64,000 nucleotides of DNA. Origin: Tritrichomonas musculus (lineage: Eukaryota > Parabasalia > Tritrichomonadida > Tritrichomonadidae). The DNA lies in the NCBI GenBank assembly GCA_039105265.1, contig JAPFFF010000015.1:1426001-1490000 (forward strand), written 5' to 3'. The notes below the pieces were generated by a model. It worked only from the letters and a program-made list of their open reading frames with translations. It made no database searches and was not told where the DNA came from. Positions 41,897-52,130 of this stretch are shown here, piece after piece. Made by a program: the position numbers and the translations under genes. Every line of letters starts with the position of its first letter. The first letter of the stretch is position 1.

Positions 41897-44800
41897 ATGC
41901 TTTCACCTGAAGAAGATTTTGAAACATGGGTGTTTCTATTTAATGAAACCTGTGCTCCAAAAGGGGATTATTTGCTATTACTTCCTGATTTTACTCGTTT
42001 ATTTCAATTTTACACTGAAAATTCTTCACTCCCTGAACCTATTTCTGATTTTACTTATGAATTTAGCAATAGCATAGCCATCTCTCTTTTGAATTCATTA
42101 TTTAACCTAACTTTTATTTCAGAAGAAGAATTGGTTTCGGTCAAAGATTCTATTAAATTAATAATTAATTCCTTAACTGTAGGCTATAAAAATAATGTTC
42201 CATTTTGTGATAAATTGCTACTTAAATGCCTTCAAAGCGATCAATCATTTTATCAAAAAAATTACAATTCATACACAAATTTAAAAACCCCATATTCATA
42301 TCTTTTTTCAGAGATATTTCAATATTTTATAAATGAAGGCCCTCTACAAAATATAATTGACGTCATTTCTTTGCAGCCAACAATCCAAAATATTTATCTT
42401 TTATCATCAATCCTAGTTAATAAATTATTCCATTTCCAAGCTGGTGAAAGCTCACAACTTCTTGCCAAAATTCAAGATCACTTGATTAAATTTTTTTCTC
42501 AGTATAATAATACAAATTTAAGAGACGCAGATAAAATAAGTTTAACTGAAATAACCAAATTTGTGGGTCAATACATTACTCCAGATGAAATTTTCTCTCC
42601 ACTTTTGGAATCTTTTCTTAATTTTGGAAATCTTTGTTTAAGATCCAGTTATGTTGATAAAAATTTAATAGGATCTGAAATTTTCACAAAAATATCTTCA
42701 ATATCGCCTGAATCTTTTCAAAAATTCTCAAAAAATACTCAATTGCTTGACTTACTTTTTTCAAATGATCTTCATGAAACTGTGCTATCTCAATTATCTT
42801 CGATTGCATCAACATTATTTAAGAATGATCCACCAACTATTGAACAGCTCCAACAAATATATACCAGAGCCGAACTTTCGCCTCCTTCACAAAAATTAGC
42901 ACTAAATAAACTACTTGCCAAAATATTAGCAGTTTGTGATGAAAGTACAATTAAACTTTTAGTAAAGAAGCTTACAGATGAAAAAAAGATAACAATAGAT
43001 TTAATAAACTTTTTATGTGAATTTATAAATGAGGCTGCTGGTAAAAATCCAGATGGTGTATCATATGCTACCCGTTATGTTCTTTCATTACTTGATAATG
43101 ATGTAAGTGATTCCCAATTGGTTAAGGAAGCGATTGCTAAGCTTTGTAAGTGTACATTAACTATTTCTTTCCGACAAATTATTTATGAATATCTGTTGGC
43201 AAAAATTATTTCTGGTTCGATTCCAGATGAACAATATCATTCGATTAAAAAGCTTATCAATGCAATAATTATAACAGGTGGCGATGATGTTAAAAAATTA
43301 ATTGAAATTTGTTTAGAACATAATCAAGCAAAACTTGTAAAAACGATTGTAATGCATTCATACGCGAAATTACCATCCTCAGCTTTAGGTAAATTAACCT
43401 CTAGCGAAGAAGGATGGGCAATTTTATCCAAAATTATTAAAAAGAGAGGTTTTTCTGTTTTTGAATCAACATCTAATGAACTTACTGAAATTATACAAAA
43501 TCTTAATATTGAAGAAGCATCTATGACCCAATTTCTTGTTGTAAAAGAGTTTTTATTAATGCAAGGTGTTAAAACCCAAAATTTAACTACGTATTCACAA
43601 TCGACATCATCAATTGGGTCAAATTATAGAGTCAATGATCCACGTATTGAAGGCACTGACATCATTCTTAAGTTCATTACTGTCAGTAAAGATGGAAAAG
43701 TAAATGAAAATGCACTTATTTTCTTATTAGAACTATACAAAGATACATCACCGAATTTTTTCAATCTTTTCGCCTCAAATATTTATAGTGAACTTCACTC
43801 CGATCAACTTTTGAATATCTCAGAAAAAATTAATAATGATGAAAATTGTGATATTTTATCAATTTTCCCAATTAAACAACAACTTATTCTTTCCAAACTT
43901 TTAAAGATGGTCACTGCAATGATCAATATTGCCGAAAAAGACACGAACACTGAAGATGGAAGTCTTAAACGGCACAAATCACTTCATAAAAGTGACATAA
44001 CATTTACAGTTCGCTTCGGAGATGAACAAAAAGATGTAACTGTTAACCCATCCATTACGGGCAATGATTTATACGGCATTATTTCCTCCAAATTCAATCG
44101 AAAGAAGGAATATTACAGAATTTTGACAGAAAATAATGTTACCATCAAATATTCAGATCCATTATCGATGAGTGGTGTTCGAGATGGCTCCTTACTTGTT
44201 GTTACGAATCCTGATAGAATTGAAAAAGTGGCAACTGAAGAAGAAAAAATCCAAATGAGAGAAATTATCTCAAAAAGTGGAACACCCGAAATTTATTTTA
44301 ATTTACTCAAAAGTGAAAATTTAGAGAATCAATTAAAGCAAGAAATTTGGAAATTCTTAATGATAATGCCATCAGCCTCCAACATTACCATTGATTCATT
44401 AAGCAAGGCCAAATCACAAATGGTCATACGATACATCATTCAATATTTCAATAACAACGATAGCTCTGATGATGAATTGTATACAAAAGTGATTGACATG
44501 ATTTGTCATGGTTTAATTCATTACTTCTCTTTAAATGATGCTCTTCAACTTGTCCGTTTTCATATGAACTTCAAAACAGAAGAAAACGCGACGTTGTTTG
44601 TTGAATTTTTATTGAATTCATTGATAAATGAAGAATTAGTGAAAATTCGTCAATTAATAATTGACGTTTTAATTACTTATTCATGCCGTTATCAACCGTT
44701 TTTGACTTCACAATTATTGTCAAATGAGAAGCGGTTTTCCGACATTGTTTTGAAGACGCCTAATCCACACTTTCCTCGACTTAGCGCGATTTTCTCACAT

Positions 44801-47800
44801 TTGACAAATTATCCGAAAACTTTTTCAATGCTTTTGTCACTCATTGATCAAGTTATCAATCGGGCAGACATCATTAATGAGTACTTCACTTTATTGATGT
44901 CAGTATTCAATGATTTGTGTGACTTCGATGCGGCAATCAATGCATGTCTTCGTCTTCTTGAGCAAACGAACAATCAATCATCGTTGAAGTTTGTTTGTTG
45001 TTCGTTTTTATCCAACATATTTTCAAAGAAACCGTCCCTTATTCATGACTATTCGAGCAAGTTATTTAAGCCATTATTAAAGACTGTTTTTGTTATTTCT
45101 AACACAACACAGCAGGAGACGATAATCAATCTTCTTCTTCTCTTTTGCAAGGATGACGAAAACTGTAAATCTGAATTTTTCAATGCTTTATATAACCACT
45201 TTGATTCTGTTAAAAATGATCGTTGGAGCTATGATCCTGCAATGCACACAAAAAGTTTAACCGGCTTTAACGGTCTCCGCAATTTGGGAGCGACATGTTA
45301 CATGAATTCCGTCTTTCAGCAGTTGTTCTTTAACAACGAATTCACTCGAAACGTCTTAAGGTCGCGTTATCAAGAAGATTGCTTGATTGAATTACGCGCA
45401 ATGTTTGTTAGAATGATGAAGTCTGTTCGTGGAGTTGTTGATACTTCGGCATTCGTCCAAAATTGGAAGCCAAACAACGTCCCAGTGAATCCGCGTGAGC
45501 AACAAGATGCTTGTGAATTCTTACTCCTTCTTTTGGACAAGCTTCACGATGACCTTTACAAAGGCGAGCAAGTTGCAATAAACGAAGGAGAGAATAACGA
45601 ATATAAATCGGAATCAATTGAGCCTTTTTGGACACTCACGCTTGAAGTTAAAGGTCGTTCTTCCTTTGAAGACTCTTTCTCTTCTTATCTCCAAAAAATT
45701 TCTGTTTCGGGTTACTTTGCCGAGAGTCTGAACAGGAAGATAAACATCTTGCGTTACTTCAGAATCAAAAAAGTGCCAAAGTTTTTGATTGTCCAATTGA
45801 ACCGCTTTGAATATGACATCGTCACTTGGAAGAAAGTCAAAATAAACGACAAGTTTGAGTTCCCACTTGAGTTTGATCTAATGCCACTCACTGATCACAG
45901 TTCATCGAATGAAGACCAAATAATTTACTCGTTGGTTGGCATTATTAATCACTGTGGCACAATGGAAGGTGGTCATTACCAGAGCTACATAAAGCGAGGT
46001 GAGAAATGGTTCAACTTTAATGATTCTTCTGTTTCTGAAGCAAATGAGAAAGCACTGCTTGAAGAAGCTTACGGATCAGAGAAAAAGTCATCAAGTAATA
46101 ATTATTATTATGAAGAAGACGTCTTCAGTCGGTCATCAGCATATCTACTCTTCTACGTAAAGAAAGAAGCATTAGAAGCATTGATGGAAGAGTCGATAGA
46201 ATCCTTTGAAAACGAAATAGACAAAGATGATTATGACACTTCTTTATTACAACAAATTGAATCCGAAAACAATGAATTTGTTCACATTCAATCTGCCTTT
46301 GGAACAGCAATGATGAACACAGTCCTAAATCTAGATGATCTTAAATTGGCCACTACTTATTTCATGAACATTTTCACTCATTCCCGTGATAGTGCAATGA
46401 CAGCCAAATTCTCAACTCATTTCACCAAGCTCCTCTCAAACGAGAACGGTTATGATCAAATATTGACGGTTTTCTCTGAAAAGTCAAAGGAAATCTTCGA
46501 AGCATTGGTCCATTCCGATTCATCTGTCTCCAAATCGATCCAAGAAATAGTCAATAGTTTGATCAACAATTGTTCGAACATTGATAAATGTCGTGAATTT
46601 ATAAATGACATGATTCAGTACATTTCGACGGTTATCACCAACTGGAGATGCATTCATCGTTTCTTTGAAATATTGATGATTTATTGCAATCGTGATTTCG
46701 ATTACATTAAAGAAAAATCGATGCCAAAAATGATTTTAAATACGATTCAAACGACCCTTGAAAGCACGAAGTCTACTGTCTATTTGAAGAACGTTGATTT
46801 TTCATCATTTTTCAATTTTGTTAGTGAACATATCAATGATGAAATCTTAGAAAACGATGATTTGAATGATCTTTGTTCATTATCGAATCTTGTTCTTCAA
46901 TCGCCATCGAATGGAGACTCTTTCATGAAGATCATTTTATCATGCAATGAACTCGGACTTGTTGACATGAATTTATTCATTGACAAACTTCTTTCTTCAT
47001 CGAAGGAAGTTTCACCGTCACTCATTCTTTCTCTCACAAACAAATTCACAAGTGTTCGTGAGTACATTGATATGTTCAGCTGTCCTAGATTTTCCAAAGA
47101 AAACTTAGTGAAATCAATCAGCAAGTTGTTGGTGGCTGAAATTGTTGAGTCACAGTCTTCAATTAGACCAAAGCTGATTGATAATGGACTCCTCCTCTTC
47201 TATCTCATCACGTGCGATGATTACGAAGCTATAAAAGAAATGGAATCTCTTTATTTGGAACTTTTCCCTGACGTAGCAGCTCTGAATAACTATCCAAGAG
47301 CAGAAGACATGAATCAGCATATAGAAAAGTTCACATTTAAAGATAAAACGGAAAGTTTCGCAATCGATAAAGATTATGAAGAATTGATCAAATTATTATT
47401 ATCATACATACAAGGTTTAAATGAAATGAATAATATGCCTGAAAAGTTCTTCTTTGGACCGAAAATAAAGAAAAAATTCAATCAAATGATTCGTGTCTTT
47501 ATTTGGATGATCTTGAGAACTCAATATCCATTCAGTGACGATCAGATGGATGTCATTTTCAAGTTCTTTAACATATTACATCAACAATCTATTAATGAGA
47601 ATTCAATGATGATTGAAATGATTAGATTACTTAATGTCATTCCAAGAAGAGATTCAATTATCAATAATTTCAAAAATTTGGTAACTGTTATATTTGGTTG
47701 TGATTATAATAATATACTTTATGAGGCTTCATTTTGCGTATTTATTGAATCAATGGAATCTGATCTTTTACAACATCCAGAATTATTTAAAATACTATTT

Positions 47801-48781
47801 GAAGATGAAAACTTTTTGAAGGCTTTTTCGGTCACTTGTCAATCAAATAAATTATCGTTATTCAAGATTTTTATAAGAATTGTAAGTCAACTTAAACTTG
47901 ATATTTCAATTTTAATTAAGCGAAATCTTTCTTTACTTTTAAAGAATCATGTTGATCTTTTAATAGTGGCTCTTCCTTATGCAAAAGAAATTGATCAAGA
48001 TAATCTTATCGATAATTCTTCATTTGAAGAACTAATATCATCCATTTATGCATTATTTGCTGCTAGAACAACAAATAATGATCTCCTTTGTCAACAGAAT
48101 TACAACAATATTAAAGATTCATTTGAATATCTACATAACGAATTCATTAAACGTAAAGGACAGATTTTTATTGTTAAAAAAGGTGATGCAAATGAAGAAG
48201 AAGAAGAAACAGAAACTATTTCAACAATTCGTTTATGTATTCAATATGTTTGTTCTATGATGACCAATCCAGCTTTCGAATTATACAGCAATATAATAGC
48301 ACAATTTATCATTGATATATCTATGTCGAATATTATCTTTGAAAATGATGTAATACAAACTGTTATTAAAAAAGATAAAAATAATATAATGAATATGCTT
48401 GTCCTTAGTAGGATTGGTGATCAAAATATGAGAAATGACGTAGGTGTTGAATTATCTACACAAATAAGCAAAGAATTAACTCCTTTCTTAATTGAATTGG
48501 CGTGTTACTTAATTGATAAAGATGGAATTCAGGATTGGACAAGAGAATTCATTAAATGTATTTGCTCTTCAGATGGAAATGTCGTCCTTTCAATGCCTGA
48601 ACTATTTGGAAAAGTGTCAACATTATTAGATGAATCTGAACTAGAAAATATTGTTGGTTTATTAAATGAATGTGGAAATAAAGAAAAAAGAAGGATCATT
48701 ATTGAAAAAATTGTTGAAAAAAGACCTGATGTTAAAGAGCAAATGTTGGCTGCTTTAAATGTCAAAGAAGAAAATCTTTAA
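41897..48781 (+). CDS. Giant ubiquitin C-terminal hydrolase (C19), second paralogue
   Basis: This 2294-residue deubiquitinase has the same plan as the one at 25367. A helical ARM/HEAT-like N-terminal half (about 1-680) is followed by a ubiquitin-like module (about 698-775, TFTVRFGDEQKDVTVNPS), more helices, and a USP domain (about 1124-1430). A long helical C-terminal half completes it. The Cys box GLRNLGATCYMNS gives Cys1134, EGGHYQSYI gives His1360, and WFNFNDSSV gives Asp1376. All are present, so it is probably active. A Ser/Asn/Tyr-rich insertion (about 1394-1412) lies before the final USP strand. An acidic stretch EEEEETETIS occurs near 2100. USP9X/USP34-type enzymes trim ubiquitin from many substrates; specificity cannot be read here. 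The middle third uses more G/C-ending codons than the two ends. Confidence 0.9.
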   Translation: MLSPEEDFETWVFLFNETCAPKGDYLLLLPDFTRLFQFYTENSSLPEPISDFTYEFSNSIAISLLNSLFNLTFISEEELVSVKDSIKLIINSLTVGYKNNVPFCDKLLLKCLQSDQSFYQKNYNSYTNLKTPYSYLFSEIFQYFINEGPLQNIIDVISLQPTIQNIYLLSSILVNKLFHFQAGESSQLLAKIQDHLIKFFSQYNNTNLRDADKISLTEITKFVGQYITPDEIFSPLLESFLNFGNLCLRSSYVDKNLIGSEIFTKISSISPESFQKFSKNTQLLDLLFSNDLHETVLSQLSSIASTLFKNDPPTIEQLQQIYTRAELSPPSQKLALNKLLAKILAVCDESTIKLLVKKLTDEKKITIDLINFLCEFINEAAGKNPDGVSYATRYVLSLLDNDVSDSQLVKEAIAKLCKCTLTISFRQIIYEYLLAKIISGSIPDEQYHSIKKLINAIIITGGDDVKKLIEICLEHNQAKLVKTIVMHSYAKLPSSALGKLTSSEEGWAILSKIIKKRGFSVFESTSNELTEIIQNLNIEEASMTQFLVVKEFLLMQGVKTQNLTTYSQSTSSIGSNYRVNDPRIEGTDIILKFITVSKDGKVNENALIFLLELYKDTSPNFFNLFASNIYSELHSDQLLNISEKINNDENCDILSIFPIKQQLILSKLLKMVTAMINIAEKDTNTEDGSLKRHKSLHKSDITFTVRFGDEQKDVTVNPSITGNDLYGIISSKFNRKKEYYRILTENNVTIKYSDPLSMSGVRDGSLLVVTNPDRIEKVATEEEKIQMREIISKSGTPEIYFNLLKSENLENQLKQEIWKFLMIMPSASNITIDSLSKAKSQMVIRYIIQYFNNNDSSDDELYTKVIDMICHGLIHYFSLNDALQLVRFHMNFKTEENATLFVEFLLNSLINEELVKIRQLIIDVLITYSCRYQPFLTSQLLSNEKRFSDIVLKTPNPHFPRLSAIFSHLTNYPKTFSMLLSLIDQVINRADIINEYFTLLMSVFNDLCDFDAAINACLRLLEQTNNQSSLKFVCCSFLSNIFSKKPSLIHDYSSKLFKPLLKTVFVISNTTQQETIINLLLLFCKDDENCKSEFFNALYNHFDSVKNDRWSYDPAMHTKSLTGFNGLRNLGATCYMNSVFQQLFFNNEFTRNVLRSRYQEDCLIELRAMFVRMMKSVRGVVDTSAFVQNWKPNNVPVNPREQQDACEFLLLLLDKLHDDLYKGEQVAINEGENNEYKSESIEPFWTLTLEVKGRSSFEDSFSSYLQKISVSGYFAESLNRKINILRYFRIKKVPKFLIVQLNRFEYDIVTWKKVKINDKFEFPLEFDLMPLTDHSSSNEDQIIYSLVGIINHCGTMEGGHYQSYIKRGEKWFNFNDSSVSEANEKALLEEAYGSEKKSSSNNYYYEEDVFSRSSAYLLFYVKKEALEALMEESIESFENEIDKDDYDTSLLQQIESENNEFVHIQSAFGTAMMNTVLNLDDLKLATTYFMNIFTHSRDSAMTAKFSTHFTKLLSNENGYDQILTVFSEKSKEIFEALVHSDSSVSKSIQEIVNSLINNCSNIDKCREFINDMIQYISTVITNWRCIHRFFEILMIYCNRDFDYIKEKSMPKMILNTIQTTLESTKSTVYLKNVDFSSFFNFVSEHINDEILENDDLNDLCSLSNLVLQSPSNGDSFMKIILSCNELGLVDMNLFIDKLLSSSKEVSPSLILSLTNKFTSVREYIDMFSCPRFSKENLVKSISKLLVAEIVESQSSIRPKLIDNGLLLFYLITCDDYEAIKEMESLYLELFPDVAALNNYPRAEDMNQHIEKFTFKDKTESFAIDKDYEELIKLLLSYIQGLNEMNNMPEKFFFGPKIKKKFNQMIRVFIWMILRTQYPFSDDQMDVIFKFFNILHQQSINENSMMIEMIRLLNVIPRRDSIINNFKNLVTVIFGCDYNNILYEASFCVFIESMESDLLQHPELFKILFEDENFLKAFSVTCQSNKLSLFKIFIRIVSQLKLDISILIKRNLSLLLKNHVDLLIVALPYAKEIDQDNLIDNSSFEELISSIYALFAARTTNNDLLCQQNYNNIKDSFEYLHNEFIKRKGQIFIVKKGDANEEEEETETISTIRLCIQYVCSMMTNPAFELYSNIIAQFIIDISMSNIIFENDVIQTVIKKDKNNIMNMLVLSRIGDQNMRNDVGVELSTQISKELTPFLIELACYLIDKDGIQDWTREFIKCICSSDGNVVLSMPELFGKVSTLLDESELENIVGLLNECGNKEKRRIIIEKIVEKRPDVKEQMLAALNVKEENL

Positions 48782-48869
48782 TTTCGAAATTGTTTTCTTA
48801 TAATTTGATTTTTATAATGTTAATGTTTATGAATTCCGAAATAAAAAATATTATTATATTATTATAAAG

Positions 48870-48872
<3 letters not shown>

Positions 48873-48914
<42 letters not shown>

Positions 48915-48917
48915 TGT
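48873..48917. repeat. Poly-T tract and (GT)n microsatellite
   Basis: A run of 29 T (48873-48901) continues directly into about eight GT units. It lies 90 bp after the ubiquitin hydrolase stop. Confidence 0.95.
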
Positions 48918-49062
48918 TCTCTTACACATGATAGCATCATAACTGAGCTTATTTGAACAAGCACAAACGAATATGTGTACTCTATATCAGGGGACTTTTT
49001 TTAGTCCATTTTGATAAATAAATGCATTTTTCACCAAAGTTTCAAAAAAATATTCAATTTTT

Positions 49063-49199
49063 GGTAGACTTTTTTTTGAACAATTTGGTGGACCTTTTAC
49101 AATATTCAATTTTCAGAAAGCATATATAATTTTTTCAAAATAAAATTCAAATTTGAAAGTTGTAAAAGGTCCACCAAATTGTTCAAAAAAAAGTCTACC
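49063..49199. repeat. Perfect 40-bp inverted repeat with 57-bp spacer
   Basis: Arm 49063-49102 begins GGTAGAC and ends TTTTACAA. Arm 49160-49199 is its exact reverse complement (TTGTAAAAGG to GTCTACC), including the run of eight A/T. The spacer is AT-rich and non-coding. It could be a short foldback element (MITE-like) or a large hairpin. It sits next to the boundary of the compositionally distinct block that follows. Confidence 0.95.
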
Positions 49200-49247
49200 C
49201 AATTTTTATATATTTCAACTTTTTGAAAAAATGATATTTGATTCAAA

Positions 49248-49643
49248 TTATTTGAATCTAGCACGAATTCGTGAAGCACTAGCATATGGTTCGATAGGTT
49301 TATCTATATACTTAAACGATTTGGTGTGTGGATCGTAGTATCTGGACTTATATGTATATGCACCACTCTCTTCTGGTTCGGTACTCTTTCGTGGAAATGT
49401 TCTAGATACATTGCAGAGTTTACCATTACGTTTGGTGAATCGTTTATTCTTTTGGGGTATATCTTCATTTAAGGATCTAGTATCGAACTTGCTAGATTGT
49501 GGATTGCGACGGAACAGAGTGTTGAGGGTCTTGTAGTCTTGTTTAGTTGTTAACTCGGTAATAGCTCGTTTAAGTACTGTTAAGTCGTCTGTAGTATATA
49601 ACTCTTCGAGAGTTGGTTGTGATGTATTCTTGTTCTTACTCAT
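49248..49643 (-). CDS. Element ORF A, unknown protein
   Basis: This frame is basic, with 131 residues from the ATG at 49643 (MSKNKNTSQPT); an alternative ATG lies at 49667. The product is rich in Lys, Arg, Thr and Tyr. It ends in a conserved-looking stretch (YKSRYYDPHTKSFKYIDK, then a basic tail), which suggests nucleic-acid binding or packaging. This is inference. The stop lies in the palindrome at 49240-49258. Confidence 0.4.
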   Translation of the reverse strand: MSKNKNTSQPTLEELYTTDDLTVLKRAITELTTKQDYKTLNTLFRRNPQSSKFDTRSLNEDIPQKNKRFTKRNGKLCNVSRTFPRKSTEPEESGAYTYKSRYYDPHTKSFKYIDKPIEPYASASRIRARFK

Positions 49644-49747
49644 TTCGATGGAATTAAACTCACACATTTCTCGCACAAAAACAATACTATATTCACAATG
49701 CACGCATTAAATATGTAATCCGAACCTAATAAATGTTAGCGCTAACT

Positions 49748-49820
49748 GGTATAGTTGTTGGATCATGAAGTGCATCTCCGGACTTCGGTTGCAGGTGCAA
49801 GTTCGATTCGCTGCTATACC
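49748..49820 (+). tRNA. tRNA-like segment, non-canonical
   Basis: This 73-nt segment is closed by a perfect 7-bp stem, GGTATAG/CTATACC. It contains a B-box-like AGTTCGATTCG at the expected place near the 3' side and is followed by TCTTTTC, a possible Pol III terminator. The first part (TAGTTGTTGGAT) resembles an A box. The D, anticodon and T stems do not fold well: the T stem has only one good pair in the standard register. CTTCGGT could be an Arg (UCG) anticodon loop, but its stem is poor. It may be a decayed or unusual tRNA, or a tRNA mimic of the surrounding element. The space between ORFs A and B is just large enough to hold it. Confidence 0.3.
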
Positions 49821-49841
49821 TCTTTTCTGTGTTATTTTGTA

Positions 49842-50105
49842 TCATATTTGTGATAGAGCCCATAGCGAATTAACACCTATGTGGTAAGTTATTGCTTGTT
49901 GTATAGATAACACAGAAGAATTTGTCGACAAATGTAATCCTCGTAGATGCATATTGTTTCTCTTTATAAGGGATTGGATGTACGATCCCGGGTTAGTATG
50001 TTCATCTCTTATATCGAATGCATGACACATCTTAGAAGACAGTTGGTTTTTGCTAAAAAAATAATCTTTTTGGTCTTTATGTAGAGGTCTGGTCTCGAAC
50101 TTCAT
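49842..50105 (-). CDS. Element ORF B, unknown protein
   Basis: This 87-residue frame starts at ATG, 5 nt after the stop of the larger frame upstream (50111). It has no recognised domain. It is moderately basic with several His and Ser residues. The tight spacing to its neighbour supports common origin within the element. Confidence 0.4.
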   Translation of the reverse strand: MKFETRPLHKDQKDYFFSKNQLSSKMCHAFDIRDEHTNPGSYIQSLIKRNNMHLRGLHLSTNSSVLSIQQAITYHIGVNSLWALSQI

Positions 50106-50110
50106 TACAT

Positions 50111-51424
50111 TTATAACACGAACGATACTAGTTTTCGTTTAGCAACTGGATGTCTCTTCTCGATACCGGTAACAACTTTAAACACACTCTCTCGATCTTT
50201 CAATATGTCATTCATCCACTTATTGGACTTACATTCGACGATATTATCGTTAATTCGACATTTAAGTAAGTTCGTACACTTCCATCCATAACAATCTAGT
50301 ATCTCGACTACATCACCTTCTTTAACTATCTCATCGATCTTCCGGAGCTTATTACTATTAATGTATTTGTGCTTAAAGAACTCATCTTTGTACGCTTTCC
50401 AATTCTCTATACTACCTTCTACATCGGTAGTAGAGTTTTCATATACTTCATCATCACCTTTATCTTCTTCTCGAAGCTCATCATATATATCTATAACTTC
50501 CATTACAGGTTGTAAGTTCTTACATTTCTTATATGCAGTACCATGCTTCTCGATAATATAACACCATTTACCAGTATCTCTGCCATAGATTTTATTGGTC
50601 TCATCTAGCATATACCATTCGCCGTAATGTGAAGAAGTTAGATCTAGATCACCTCCGCGACTATAGATGAAGTCTTTAAGTTCTCGATCTGCTGGATATA
50701 ATAATAATGGAGTCGTTGGTGTTAACTTGTTCTCTGGACTTACTGCTAATAAATATCGCGTACGACACTTGGTAGATATATCCCGAAATCCATACACGTA
50801 CATCTTAACGTTATCTTCCATATCCAACAATCTCTTGTAATATTTCTTCGGTTTCGTTAACTCTGTTACTAAGTAATTACATAGTTGCATACGTAATTGT
50901 TTAGCTGCTTGTACATCTTCTTGTAGTTTAACACCTTCATCGTTAACCTCTTGTACGACAGCATCTACTTTCTTGTTATCTGCTTTAATAGTCTTAATTG
51001 TATCATCGTGTTTCTTTATAAACATCTTCTCTTTCAAATATTGTTGTTCTATAGTGTTTCTCATTTCGGTGAGAATAAAATAGACTGTGGAGTCGATAAA
51101 CTTAATTGGTACGTTATCGGTTTTAAGTGTCGATATATTCTTGGTGTTAATAACTCTAAATTTCGTTATCAAATTATCTTCGAGATTATTTGTATTAAGC
51201 TCATCTAACTTGTATATTGGAGCGAATCGTTTATTGCCATTAGTTAAGTATGTTACGAGCTCATCTAATTCGAATCGTTTAGTAATATTCGGTACGAGAA
51301 CCTTCTCGTAACAGTGCTCACTTATTATTAACTCTTCCCCATCTCGCTTACATGTAACTACTAGTATTGGAAGATTAAAGCTAAATAGTTTAAGTATATT
51401 GTTTATGTAATTAAAGTGCCCCAA
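50111..51424 (-). CDS. Element ORF C, unknown protein with coiled coil
   Basis: This is an open frame of 437 codons with no nearby in-frame ATG at its upstream edge, so the true N-terminus is uncertain. A central helical, coiled-coil-like part (about 115-185) is followed by a globular region with many Tyr and Trp residues (WYMLDETNKIYGRDTGKWCY) and an acidic stretch near 320-340. The C-terminal third is basic. There is no recognised family. Its codon use resembles the other frames of the element, not the host genes. Confidence 0.45.
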   Translation of the reverse strand: MGHFNYINNILKLFSFNLPILVVTCKRDGEELIISEHCYEKVLVPNITKRFELDELVTYLTNGNKRFAPIYKLDELNTNNLEDNLITKFRVINTKNISTLKTDNVPIKFIDSTVYFILTEMRNTIEQQYLKEKMFIKKHDDTIKTIKADNKKVDAVVQEVNDEGVKLQEDVQAAKQLRMQLCNYLVTELTKPKKYYKRLLDMEDNVKMYVYGFRDISTKCRTRYLLAVSPENKLTPTTPLLLYPADRELKDFIYSRGGDLDLTSSHYGEWYMLDETNKIYGRDTGKWCYIIEKHGTAYKKCKNLQPVMEVIDIYDELREEDKGDDEVYENSTTDVEGSIENWKAYKDEFFKHKYINSNKLRKIDEIVKEGDVVEILDCYGWKCTNLLKCRINDNIVECKSNKWMNDILKDRESVFKVVTGIEKRHPVAKRKLVSFVL

Positions 51425-51578
51425 AAAATAGGGGTCTCATTCAATAAAATAGGGGTCGAAGATCAAGTTAAGAAAAAATTGAATATTTTTTCAGAAAAAA
51501 TAATTTTAAGAAAAATTTTTTTTTTCAAATATTTTTTTCTCAAAATAAATTTTTATTATCGTTTTCCCTTGAAATTAA

Positions 51579-52130
51579 TTATTTTTTGAATCGACTCCTC
51601 TTTATTTCTCTCACTTTATCGGTAATGTTGTACAAGTAGAATCCATTTACCTTGCCGGTAATGTCGTTAACGAAGTATGAGAACAGTGCTATTTTGTTAT
51701 CTAAATCGACGACGAGTAAGTTATATTCTAATTTGTTTAATACAGACTTCCATTGGTTGTTAATGGGATTGTGATAGATTAACTCTTGTGGAAGTAGTTC
51801 GGTGAGATAGTTAAGATGGTTATGGATATACTCTTCACTAACAGCATTGTTGTTTATATAGAACGTTATCTCCAATCGTAACAAACCTGTATCCAAACTA
51901 TCGTTAATGCTGTTTCGTAACTGCTCATCTGGATTGTATAAACAATCTGATATATGTGATCCGATCTTACCTCTAACGGATGGACTCTCAATAGATTGGA
52001 CGAACTTGTTATAGAACTTATATCTAACTTTACCGTGTTCTGTGTTATGGATGAAGGTAAGACAGTTCTTACCAACTAGTTTGTCTTTTTCCATAATCAC
52101 GTAGTCTCTATCGTTATTGGAACCTTCCAT
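51579..52130 (-). CDS. Element ORF D, replication-initiator-like segment
   Basis: This 183-residue frame contains VRYKFYNKFVQSIES and LLRLEITFYINN. This Tyr/Lys motif followed by an R-x-E-I strand recalls rolling-circle-type initiators of the phage/plasmid Rep class. The likeness is by eye only. It lies next to ORF E. Confidence 0.35.
   Translation of the reverse strand: MEGSNNDRDYVIMEKDKLVGKNCLTFIHNTEHGKVRYKFYNKFVQSIESPSVRGKIGSHISDCLYNPDEQLRNSINDSLDTGLLRLEITFYINNNAVSEEYIHNHLNYLTELLPQELIYHNPINNQWKSVLNKLEYNLLVVDLDNKIALFSYFVNDITGKVNGFYLYNITDKVREIKRSRFKK

Noticed and set aside
45408-47124. Several 60-75-codon minus-strand frames inside the second USP gene
   Set aside because: They are antisense shadows of a strong coding region and have no motifs.
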